Source: Nymphalis io | Lineage: Eukaryota; Arthropoda; Insecta; Lepidoptera; Nymphalidae | Length of the DNA: 64,000 nt | Direction of reading: 5' to 3' | NCBI RefSeq assembly: GCF_905147045.1 | Contig: NC_065917.1 | Location: forward strand, 7,022,501 to 7,086,500 | In this document: one piece after another, positions 23,301 to 30,789 of the stretch | Position numbering within the stretch: position 1 is the first letter of the stretch | Layout of the letters: every line of letters begins with the position of its first letter | Translations under genes and position numbers: made by a program | The notes under the pieces: model-generated | The model's input: the letters and a program-made list of their open reading frames with translations, nothing else | Told to the model about the DNA's origin: nothing | Database searches by the model: none

Positions 23301-26300
23301 TCGCTCATAGCCAATGCGCCACCAACCTTGGGAACTAAGATTTTATGTCCCTTGTGCCTGTAATTACACTGGCTCACTCACCCTTCAAACCGGAACACAA
23401 CAATATCAGGTATTGCTGTTTTGCGGTAGAATATCTGATGAGTGGGTGGTACCTACCCAGACGAGCTTGCACGAAGCCCTACCACCAGTAACCTCTTGTT
23501 ACCTTATATGTCTTAATAGTTTTAATTTACTCACATAGAAATTCAATATATGTGCAGTCTTATTTTGGTTTTAATTACATTTTACATAATACTTGATATA
23601 ATAATGTAATTAGTTTGTTTTTTTTTTTACATCAGAAACGTTTTATCAAAACATGTTCGACTTTGAAATTTGACTTAGCACAAAAACAGTTTATAATCCA
23701 AATAATACATCGTAAAGGATTTATAAATTCGAGTCTTCGTCATTTTTCGAATATTAAAAGAACTTACGCGTCGAGTTTTCAACACTGATGATATCCAGTT
23801 CAGCTTCCGAGTTCAACCCCCTCTCCCACTCTGAAATATAATGAACAGTTAAAGCTATTGTTATATTTATACTGCCTAATTATCCTGGGTTTGACCCAAG
23901 GTTGGCCAATAAAAAGTTATTGAGTTTTTCTATCAGAAAATTCTCAGTAGCCGCCCGGAGTCTGGTAATGGGAAGTGTATATACTCCCGTGCCTCGGAAA
24001 GCACGTGAAGCCGTCCTGCGTCTGAACTCTTTCCGATCGTGCAGTAGTTAGCAGTCATATCGGATTATGAGAGTTAGGGAATAGTGTCTGTGTTAGCGCA
24101 CTCTAGTACACTATAATATCTCCTGCGTAGTAGGCTCATCTCCCTTGAGATTGCCGCCGTGGCCGAAATCGGTCCGGAGGAAATTATTACTGATCTTCCC
24201 GCGATCTGCACTCACTGGCGCAGGCGTCGCAGCGCGGCGCGGGCGCGGCGGGCCCGGCGTACAGCGCCAGCACGCACGCCTCCACCTCGTCGCGGGCCAG
24301 CGCGCCGCCCACGCCCTCCAGCGGGACGCGGCACGAGCTGCGGGAACACGCCGGTTATCATAATTCTTAATTGGTTTGTTCCGCTTTCACGTTTGAGCCA
24401 CTCGACCGATCGTCATGAAACTTTGCTTACACGTTGTCAGGGGGTGTCACATGTATTACGCATTTAGTAATATTTAAAATAACTAGAATGATAACATACT
24501 TCGGGTATCTCATCAGCAGGTCCCGAAAGTAGGTGCAACGCGCCGCGAGTATCACCCTGTGAGCCGGCAGCGACCACCCCGCGCCCACCACCTCCACGTC
24601 GCACCACCACCTGGAAACGGGACCGTTTTAACTTTAACTAAAAGCCTTTGTACACGAATTTATATAAAAGATTGTTTTCGTTAAAGTATTGAATTGAGTT
24701 ATCTGTCTATGATTTCAAAATAACAGCCTCAAAATAATTGTGCGCGTTACCAAAACAATTGTAGCTATAATTGAAATAAACATTAAAACGTCCATTAATT
24801 CTGAAGGATATTCGACACGGACGGAAATTCACGCTGACGAAAAATTGCTAGTCATAAAAATGATCTGAACATTATTGGTTTATACTGGTTCCCTGATGTT
24901 TGATCAAAAACAGATGACAAAACGATCATTATATTCATTAAGGAACTACTCGTGTGACGTACATCTTAGTCTCCAAATATAAGGTTTTATAAATTTTCAC
25001 AATATGACAAACGCAACAATTCACAAAATTGCTGAATATTTATTATATGAGAAATTTATGTTTTTACCTAAAATATAACTCTGTTTTTAACGCTTTTTCG
25101 GCTTAACCACTAAATCGATTTTGATGAAATTTGGTATGAAGGAAGCGTGAACCCCAAAGGGTACGTGCGTTTTTTACTTCACACCTAGTTATCTATATAT
25201 AAACAGGCAAAGACAGAACAGTTCAGGACCTTTTCCTCGTCAGTTTATCAACCGTTTTGATTTTACTATTTTCCTTATGATAACGTATCGACTATTTCCG
25301 CCGACACTGGGTGTGGACGCGTATACAAAGAGCGACAGTGACCGGTCGCGGTAGAGGCGCGCGAGGTCGGCGTGCAGCGCGGGCGCGGGCTCGCGCGCCA
25401 GCTCGGCCTGCGTGGCGAGGTCCCGCAGCGCCGCGCCCGCCTCCAGCTCCTCGCACAGCAGGAACACCTCCGCCAGCCGCCACGAGCTCACCACGGAGCG
25501 GATGAAGCGGGCGTGCTCGCATCCTGCACATTCAATGTTTTATTCAATATGTATACATACTATGGCGAAACGTGTAAACGTGTTTATGTATTTATTTATT
25601 TTTAACAAATTATACACATCTTAAACAATATATTTTATATTAAATACAATAGTATCATACTGCGTCATACTAACGCCCTCCAATCCTACAGCACATTTAT
25701 TTATTATCTGTTCATTATAAACAACAATCAAATACCATTTAATTTAACAGAATATAATACAGTAACAGCATGTTAATGTCCCACTGCTGGGCTAAGATCT
25801 CCTCTCCCTTTTTGAGGAGAAGGTATGGAGCTTGTTCCACCACGCTGCTCCAATGCGGGTTGGTAGAATACACATGTGGCATAATTTCAATGAAATTATG
25901 CTCTCACGATGTTTTCCTTCACCGTCAAGCACGAGATGAATTATAAACACAAATTAAGCACATGAAAATTCAGTGGTGCTTGCCCGGGTTTGAACCCACG
26001 ATCATCGGTTAAGATTCACGCGTTCTAACCACTAGGCCACCTCGGCTTACAGAATATAATATATACATCTAAATATATATACTACAAGAAAGGGATGGGG
26101 TAGGAAGGATGGGGTGTGAGAGAAAACAGAAAATGCTATCGATTTCTTGAAAGCTTTCGATTGAGAACGTCATGAATTATTTCTCTATACGCTATTACGA
26201 TTTTAAATGTAGCAATGAGCTTGCTTCATATTTATCCGTTTAATAACTTAACAAGTTTCCATTAATGGATACCAGTATCTGGATTAATATGACAATGGGC

Positions 26301-29300
26301 GTTCCACGGGTAACAATTTTAGGTCCTTTTTTATTTTTTGTACATAAATGATCTGCCATTCTATTCGAAGGGCATTTATGTGATTGTTTGCTGACGATAA
26401 TACAGAAATACTTTGGTACCGTTGATAGGAAACAAGTTAATTACGAGGATGTAATCAATACATTATCCGATATATAATGGATACACAAATTTTAGTTTTA
26501 ATTGTAAATTGTTATTTCTTGGGTTTTTTTATTTATTTTTTTCAAGTTAATCGAGAGAAATTTCAACGCTAAGATGTATTTAAATGAAAACAAAAGAAAA
26601 TCTATTCAAATAAACACATTTATGTTAATAATGACCTACATATCTCAGTAGAGTATTCTACTTTTTATTTATATTTTATATTAAAGAAACGATTCGTTTT
26701 ACTTACGGATGATAGAATTTTTTAATTACAAAAGTTTCCTTATAAAAACGGGTCGTAAGTTAATAGTAAAGGATCGTTATACGTAACTCGATCGGTTACT
26801 GATAGAAAATATTTCGTTTTACAAGAACATACACGAAATAATTTGTCAAGCTGATTTCGAGTGTCTGTGAACGCACATTCATTAAATAATACTATGAACA
26901 CGAAAGTTTGTATGGACGGGTGGATGAAATTACTGAATCGATTTGGATGAAATTAAAAATAGTGATAGCTTATCAACTTTTTTTATCGCTGGCCCAACGC
27001 ATTTTCGTGTCTCCCACACATGAGGAGGTATGTGGGACTCGTCGGCACCGAGGATGCCGGAATACCCACTAAAAAACCAGCGGCGATAGCTTATCCCCTT
27101 TTTTTAACGCTGGAAAAACTCGTTACGCGTTTCCACAACGGAAACAGTGGAGGGGTATGCGGGGCTCGCCGGTGTCCAAGGCGCCGAGTGTGCCCCGAAC
27201 ATCGGAATACCCACGGTCTTAACGAGGAGCGATACGGGATCGCTTTCGCATGCTACCGTGACGAAATAGCTTATCCCCTGACCTAACACATAGATTATCT
27301 AACACCTGCTGCGGGCGTAACCACCCAGCCCGTGACGTCTAGCCGTGAAGGTGTGAGTACCGCTCGTACCGCTCGGCTCGGCCAGTGCTAGTGTACATGC
27401 ATCGCCTGCGTCGTTGGCCGGCGCGCCTCACCTCTGTCGGGTCGCGCGTCCCTCGGCCGCCTCGCCGCGGCGGCGATCCGTCTCCGCAGCGTGCCCAGCC
27501 CCGCGCCGCCCGCCTTCTTCTTACGCTCCCTGAGCACAAAGCTACTATGAAATATTTTTAACGACAATGATAGGACTCTATATAAGACTATGTCTTCTAA
27601 TGTGATTGAACAATATTAATATTTTTCTTAAGTTAGACTGACTGGCATGTCGGCCCCGTGATGGTAGCGTTCACCGCCGTCCTTACATTGACACTGTAAG
27701 GAATAAACTCCAACCCCTTACATCTCTAATGTAATGTGGTCTCATTATTTATTTATATGCTGTCCAGGAGTAAAGATAAATAAACGACAAATTATCTCGA
27801 ATCGACATGACGTAATTAGTCGAAATTTTCTATAATCGGTGACATTCATTATGTATTCCTGAAATAATGGCGTCTTGTTTGTCGGCGAAGTTGTTATCGG
27901 GACTTCGTAAGTAAAATTAAAGTGAACGTGTAAGTATTTAAGTATTATAGTCGTTTTATATATAATTATATAAAAATAATAGAGGGGAGCCATTAGCAAG
28001 GTTTATAAACCTAGGCTTTATTTTTATGTATTCTCCTTCGTGGGAAACAGAACTTAAAAACATCAAAAATTCCCCACGCGAATTAACGCACTTGTGCGAT
28101 CCACTCGATCAGTAAGAATATTTTGTTAGTTACAGAATACGAGTTTACTAACCTTATGACATCGGCCATTGTGGGTGGAGACGCGGGCGCTCCGCCGTCA
28201 CACGGGTCGCCGTCCTGCAAATTATATATTTAGGTTTGATGTAATACAAAAAAAAACAACAATATCATAAAGAGGTGAGTTTTTATATCGGATTCAATTT
28301 TTTTTTTCGTATTATATTTCCCAAGTTACAGATGGTTAAGAGAGTCTCCTTTTTGAGAAGAAGGTTAGCTTACTCCAGGACGCTCCTCTATATATAACTA
28401 ACCCGTAGTTACACGTAAAGATTTTCATTCCACACGTGCACTTTTTCTAACGAGGTTTTTTTTCACCGCTGTGCACGAGATGAACCCAAGTACATGAAAA
28501 TTCAATGGTCCTCGCCCGGGTTTCAACCCGCGATCATCGGTTTAGATTCGCGTGTTCTAGCCAATGGGTCATCTTGGGTTGCTCTATATTAGACAATATT
28601 TTAATTTAATCCTTCCTCACTAATGAATTATAAGATTTTTCGTCGAGATCTTTTATAATCTACCATTAACAATCTTCGACCGAATGTAGCAGTTCCTTGT
28701 ACCGGAATATATTAAAAAAAAAAAAGAAAAGTGCGTCGTCGCCCGTCATAGAAATATGATAACGCTTTTGGCGCGAAGTTTGGGTGCTTCGAACATACAA
28801 TTACTTGAATTATAATTTTTAGTTGGTTTTGTTAGCATTTAAAGTAATTAATGATTGTTTTGTTTGTTATTTGTGTATTTCTTATAATAAAGTCAAATGT
28901 AAATTTTTATATTCTTTTTAAAAAAGTCATTTTCACTTCTCGTTTGTAAGACTACGATATTCATCACGAATTAGTAACAAAATGGCGTTTTGAATGTCGG
29001 CGAAGTTGTTATAGGAACTTTCGAAGTAGAATTTAAGAGATATATGTAGTTAGATGGATTAGAGTTATATTCTAAATAAAGGATATATTCATTTTAGCCG
29101 TGTGGTGACGGCGACGAATATCACCACCGCATTTCATCAAGTGGGGAACGTAGAAGTCGACTCGATACATACACCAGAGAACGGGCAGCAGCGTCTCTCT
29201 ATGTACTATGACCAAGTTACTGCGATCGCCAACCCGTCTGCCAAGCGTGGCGATTGGGGGGATACCCAATGATTGTTACAACTAAACCACGGCCCCTAGT

Positions 29301-29571
29301 CCCCGGCAGCCCTGCTATTCATAGGAAGAGTCGCGGGCCAACGTGGAAATTGGGGGAGGCCTTTGTCCAGCAGTGGACGTCTTACGGCAGAGATGACGAT
29401 GATTCATTTTATCAACTGTTTTCAGTGCATAATATAGCTGAGCTAATAGCAAATCGCATGGAATATGTATTATTATATTATCATATAAGATTATTTTATC
29501 TTTACCCCTTATGAATTATGAATATATAACTGGCTGATATTTACCTGGGGGTGCGAGAGAGCGGCGCCCAT
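11541..29571 (-). CDS. BTBD7: BTBD7 homologue: double-BTB/BACK protein (29 coding exons, whole gene)
   Basis: Reconstructed by hand from GT-AG boundaries; exon coordinates are in the block entries that follow. Every junction keeps phase, and the sum is 3042 nt, i.e. 1013 residues plus TGA (vertebrate BTBD7 is about 1130). Order of parts: N-terminus starting MGAALS, basic linker, BTB domain 1 (about 120-200), BTB domain 2 (about 262-365), BACK-type helices (about 371-600), conserved RIPDTLYMV segment, then a low-complexity Ser/Arg/Pro tail. Conserved landmarks seen include LPAHRVILAARC, YEIAR, FLQASEAQALRALLRW and IALRAVREMSLPDSCAELL. Family knowledge: BTBD7 acts in epithelial remodelling and cell-cell adhesion, and BTB-BACK proteins often serve as Cul3 adaptors; a Cul3 role here is inference. 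Coding GC is extreme compared with the AT-rich introns. Uncertain points: the end of exon 17 (18974 or 18953) and several donors beginning GTC. Confidence 0.9.
11720..11970 (+). mobile_element. SINE-2 copy, diverged
   Basis: The same block order as the 11045 copy, with small deletions. It lies in the last BTBD7 intron, between exons 28 and 29. Confidence 0.8.
12045..12235 (-). mobile_element. RTE-like LINE 3' end
   Basis: On the minus strand it reads VGRPLARWSDDIRKVAGSGW and then EDRAQWRAIGP, the typical C-terminus of RTE-type retrotransposon polyproteins in Lepidoptera. It is 5'-truncated and lies in the BTBD7 intron below exon 28. Confidence 0.75.
12935..13035 (-). repeat. Dispersed repeat D3, reverse copy
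   Basis: The reverse complement contains CCGGTGTCCAAGG, CATCGGAATACCCACTAAAA and TTAACGAGGAGCG, matching the longer copy at 27020-27285. Confidence 0.7.
13291..13573 (+). mobile_element. SINE-2 copy
   Basis: Full set of family blocks, from TTTTTTTATAGAATAGGACG to CCTACCACCAGT. It lies in the intron between BTBD7 exons 26 and 27. Confidence 0.88.
13921..14103. mobile_element. Palindromic foldback element (MITE-like)
   Basis: Two 82-bp arms (13921-14002 and 14022-14103) are exact inverse complements except for one base near the tips. A 19-base loop separates them. The element runs from GCCCG to CGGGC and is flanked on both sides by ATAAT (13916-13920 and 14104-14108), which fits a 5-bp target-site duplication. 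It sits in a BTBD7 intron, 32 bases from the exon 26 donor. Confidence 0.85.
15464..15762 (+). mobile_element. SINE-1 copy with target-site duplication
   Basis: A full-length copy: A-box-like head GAGATGGCCCAGTGGTAAGA, B-box-like GAGTTCAAACCCGGG, and 3' end CCCAGCAGTGGGACATTCAC. It is flanked by a perfect 13-bp duplication, GACTGGCATATCA, at 15444-15456 and 15763-15775. It was inserted into a reverse copy of dispersed repeat D2. Confidence 0.92.
15763..15930 (-). repeat. Dispersed repeat D2, reverse copy split by a SINE
   Basis: The reverse complement shows ACTAATAGAAATATGAGAGT, the ACGGCTAAACCACTGAACTG block and CGATGAAATTTCATATGAAG. The left remainder of the copy is at about 15430-15456, beyond the SINE-1 insertion. 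Confidence 0.7.
16110..16400 (-). mobile_element. SINE-2 copy
   Basis: All family blocks on the minus strand, from CTGGTGGTAGG at the left end to TTCTATAAAAAATAAA at the right. It lies in the intron between BTBD7 exons 21 and 22. Confidence 0.88.
17402..17697 (+). mobile_element. SINE-2 copy, near full length
   Basis: Starts TTTTTTTTTTTTTATAGAAT, then GGAAGGTGGACGAGCATATG, and ends CCCTACCACCAGT. It lies 50 bases upstream of the BTBD7 exon 20 acceptor side (17352). Confidence 0.9.
17759..17773. repeat. C homopolymer
   Basis: A run of about 15 C bases in a BTBD7 intron. The length may vary or be mis-sequenced. Confidence 0.8.
18067..20951 (-). CDS. BTBD7: BTBD7 coding exons 12-19 (BACK helices and conserved region)
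   Basis: Exon 12 20878-20951, 13 20483-20608, 14 20082-20278, 15 19674-19825, 16 19169-19291, 17 18974-19097, 18 18717-18868, 19 18067-18152. Landmarks: FLEMPIVAQGCEDAAARALS (BACK start), FLQASEAQALRALLRWAE, LLPLLRLEHLPPDCDVLQQ, IRRGIVSAPAV, RIPDTLYMV, and IALRAVREMSLPDSCAELL. All align with vertebrate BTBD7 in order. Exon 15 must use donor GTCGCC: reading on reaches a stop within four codons, and using it restores the DVLQQ-AIRRG alignment. Exon 17 could instead end at 18953 with the same phase. Confidence 0.87.
19490..19511. repeat. C homopolymer
   Basis: A run of about 22 C bases at the end of a dispersed repeat D2 copy (GTTATGAAACTTTGCATACA), in a BTBD7 intron. Confidence 0.8.
20990..21195 (-). 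mobile_element. SINE-2 copy, shortened
   Basis: Minus-strand blocks: CACTCATCAGTGTTTTCCGG, GTAACTGCAGGCACAAGGGA and GTGACCACTTACCA. It lies in the intron between BTBD7 exons 11 and 12, close to exon 12. Confidence 0.8.
21667..23830 (-). CDS. BTBD7: BTBD7 coding exons 7-11 (linker and BTB domain 2)
   Basis: Exon 7 23768-23830, exon 8 23039-23161, exon 9 22749-22881, exon 10 22144-22261, exon 11 21667-21738. Exon 8 (DLLGFAPDALHRDMRYLLDS) matches the linker between the two BTB domains. Exon 9 carries the second BTB core (LPCHRLLLAARSRFF), with a Gly-rich insert before it. Exon 10 begins with a Gly/Ala-rich insert and then VDEKVLPRRFARALLHAAYT. Exon 11 (VDLTLIGRNSSSPSSTGS) matches the VDLSVLHCSPSVGS region of vertebrate BTBD7. 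The sequence between 23162 and 23767 is mostly a SINE-2 insertion. Confidence 0.88.
21875..21965 (-). mobile_element. SINE-3 fragment
   Basis: Contains GGCACGGGAATGTAACACAC, CTTCCAGACTCTGGGCTGCT and AATTTTCTGACAGAAAAAAC, as in the complete SINE-3 copies at 42448 and 58162. Confidence 0.75.
23197..23490 (+). mobile_element. SINE-2 copy, near full length
   Basis: Starts with a T run and ATAGAATAGAAAGGTGGACG, ends AGCCCTACCACCAGT. It is inserted about 36 bases upstream of the BTBD7 exon 8 acceptor. Confidence 0.9.
23885..24195 (+). mobile_element. SINE-3 copy, head missing
   Basis: Blocks: CCAATAAAAAGTTATTGAGT, TTCTCAGTAGCCGCCCGGAG, GAACTCTTTCCGATCGTGC, TATGAGAGTTAGGGAATAG and TTGCCGCCGTGGCCGAAATC. 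The right end is about 20 bases from the BTBD7 exon 6 donor. Confidence 0.85.
24216..25523 (-). CDS. BTBD7: BTBD7 coding exons 4-6 (BTB domain 1)
   Basis: Exon 4 25343-25523, exon 5 24500-24610, exon 6 24216-24337. Exon 4 gives a helical segment (LATQAELAREPAPALHADL) that corresponds to the family's ALKELSLQASLARPEA region. Exon 5 gives the classic BTB core, CDVEV followed by LPAHRVILAARCTYFRDLL. The exon 4 donor is a non-consensus GTCACT. It is nevertheless required by phase: CG plus G of exon 5 makes Arg. The exon 6 donor lies only about 20 bp from a SINE-3 copy. Confidence 0.88.
25762..26048 (-). mobile_element. SINE-1 copy
   Basis: Complete minus-strand copy. The 3' end reads TAATGTCCCACTGCTGGGCT and the head reads CTAACCACTAGGCCACCTCG. 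The B-box-like GGGTTTGAACCCACGATCAT is intact. Confidence 0.9.
26270..26520 (+). pseudogene. Decayed non-LTR reverse transcriptase fragment
   Basis: In shifting frames it reads MGVPRVTILGPFLFFV, then YINDLPFYS-like and ADD-containing segments. These correspond to the palm motifs GVPQG..LGPLLF and the catalytic ADD of jockey-type LINEs. Frameshifts and stops make it non-functional. It lies in a BTBD7 intron. Confidence 0.7.
27020..27285 (+). repeat. Dispersed repeat D3 (two units)
   Basis: Two similar units each contain a GGAATACCCAC block: GGATGCCGGAATACCCACTA and GAACATCGGAATACCCACGG. The second is preceded by GCCGGTGTCCAAGGCGCCGA. It matches 12935-13035 in reverse. Confidence 0.7.
27432..29571 (-). 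CDS. BTBD7: BTBD7 coding exons 1-3 (N-terminus)
   Basis: Exon 1 29545-29571 (MGAALSHPQ), exon 2 28153-28214, exon 3 27432-27529. The start is chosen because MGAALS aligns with the vertebrate BTBD7 start (MGA..S) and is a plausible N-myristoylation signal with Gly2 and Ser6. The frame stays open upstream in the same exon, so an earlier start cannot be fully excluded. Exon 3 encodes a basic stretch, RERKKKAGGAGLGTLRRR, that matches the Lys-rich linker before the first BTB domain of the family. Confidence 0.85.
27635..27730 (+). mobile_element. SINE-2 5' fragment
   Basis: Diverged: GGCCCCGTGATGGTAGCGTT, CACTGTAAGGAATAAACTCC and CCCTTACATCTCTAATG. It resembles the first third of SINE-2. Confidence 0.55.
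28365..28575 (-). mobile_element. SINE-1 copy, diverged
   Basis: Contains TTTTTGAGAAGAAGGTTAGC, CACGAGATGAACC, ATGAAAATTCAATGGTCCTC and the B-box-like GGGTTTCAACCCGCGATCAT. It lies in the intron between BTBD7 exons 1 and 2. Confidence 0.8.
29280..29405 (+). mobile_element. RTE-like LINE 3' end
   Basis: Plus-strand reading includes LGEAFVQQWTSYGRDDDD, the common C-terminal end of lepidopteran RTE-type polyproteins. It is 5'-truncated and lies in BTBD7 intron 1. Confidence 0.7.
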
Positions 29572-29658
29572 GTCGGGGCGGCGCGCGCGCAGGCAGCAGA
29601 GGAGCCGGCTCATCAGGAGCCCGACATCACCGCGCCGAGCGCCCGAGCCGCGCCCGCC
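29572..29658 (-). other. BTBD7: BTBD7 5' untranslated part of first coding exon
   Basis: The exon holding the start codon begins at 29658, after a minus-strand acceptor (TTTTTACAG), so at least one upstream non-coding exon is expected. The segment is GC-rich and open in the coding frame (it would read GGRGSGARRGDVGLLMSR), so it could in principle encode an N-terminal extension. The MGA start is preferred by homology. Confidence 0.6.
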
Positions 29659-29924
29659 CTGTAAAAACAATCCTACTGTATATCTAAACTAATATTATCA
29701 AGAGAAAAAATATTAATTTGTTTGTTTGTTATGAATAAACTTAAAAACTACTTATATGATTTTAAAAAGTCTTTCACCTTCAGAAAGCTTCATTATCAGC
29801 GAGTGACAGAGGCTGTGTTTTATTTTCAAAAAAAAAAATAGAGATCGCTAAGAAAGTAGCAATAAATGTGTGAATTTTTTTCCTATAAAATATTTACTAA
29901 GATAGATAACTTATAAAACAATAT

Positions 29925-30612
29925 CCAATATTGTAGTTGATTGTAGTAAATGTTATTTTCGTTTGTAGTAGCTCTAAAAAAAATTAGAGGACATCGAAAA
30001 AAACTCATCCCACGATTTAGTCGACACTCAAAATGAATAGTTGATTCTTGAAGCAAATCGTTTGTAGTTGATTGTAGTGAAAAAAACCGTTTGTAGTTAA
30101 AGCGAAAAAAAAATATTTTTTATAAATAAAAAAAAAAATTAACTTAAAAACAAGTTTTTTTTCTTTCACAAAACAAATACGAACGATAGTCATATACGCC
30201 AAGTTACTACAAACGAAGAGAAGGTACTACAAACGAAATTAACGCTACTACAAACGAAAAGACGTTACTACAAACGAAATGATCGCTACTACGAAGGAAA
30301 TAAACATTACTACAAACGATGTATTTTATTTTATTTTTAACACACTGTTGTATAAGTTATAAATTATTATTTATATTTTTCAATAATTCGTATTCTTAAG
30401 TGAGCAACAATTTTTTTTTGCATGTTAAGTTATAATTGGTACATACTCTATTTTTTTTAATACAATCAACTACAAACGATTCACTTCAAGAATCAACTAT
30501 TTATTTTGAGTGTCAACAAAACCAGGGGATGAGTTATTTTCGATGTCCTCCAATTTTTTTTAGAGCTACTACAAAAGAAAATTTTTTTGCTACAATCAAC
30601 TACATACGAATA
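29925..30612. mobile_element. Inverted-repeat element with motif array
   Basis: The left arm (about 29929-30077) and right arm (about 30461-30605) are diverged inverse complements. They share TTGTAGTTGATTGTAG, GTAGTAGCTCTAAAAAAAAT, GAGGACATCGAAAA and AATAGTTGATTCTTGAAG. Between them, six copies of ACTACAAACGAA or close variants start at 30206, 30226, 30247, 30267, 30288 and 30309. No coding frame is present. It most resembles a non-autonomous DNA transposon with subterminal repeats. It lies upstream of the BTBD7 start exon. Confidence 0.75.
30206..30320 (+). repeat. Six spaced ACTACAAACGAA motifs
   Basis: Motif starts are 20-21 bp apart (20, 21, 20, 21, 21), about two turns of B-DNA. The fifth copy is variant (ACTACGAAGGAA). 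The inverse motif occurs in the left arm near 29959-29970, 30059-30067 and 30089-30097. Confidence 0.85.
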
Positions 30613-30683
30613 TCTATAAGAATCAAAAAGAAAAAAATCGATTTTCAAAAGTCGGGTGCCAAGTTGACATAGCCTACAGTATC

Positions 30684-30785
30684 GCTTTATGCGGTGAGTT
30701 TCGAGTTTTGTTCTTTCAGATTAGCCCTACAGGAACAATCATTGTAATTACTAACCATATTGTTACCACGGTTTCTTACCATTTC
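30684..30785 (+). repeat. Long-range inverted repeat, left arm
   Basis: Contains TTTATGCGGTGAGTTTCGAG, TTGTTCTTTCAGATTA and CAGGAACAATCATTGTAATT. The reverse complement is found at 35000-35100. Confidence 0.75.
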
Positions 30786-30789
30786 TTCT

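Noticed and set aside
24145..25531. Arg/Ala-rich frames on both strands over BTBD7 exons 4-6
   Set aside because: Out-of-frame shadows created by the very high GC content of the real exons.
30206..30320. CRISPR-like array
   Set aside because: Motifs are only 12 bases with 8-9 base gaps, inside an inverted-repeat element of an insect genome.
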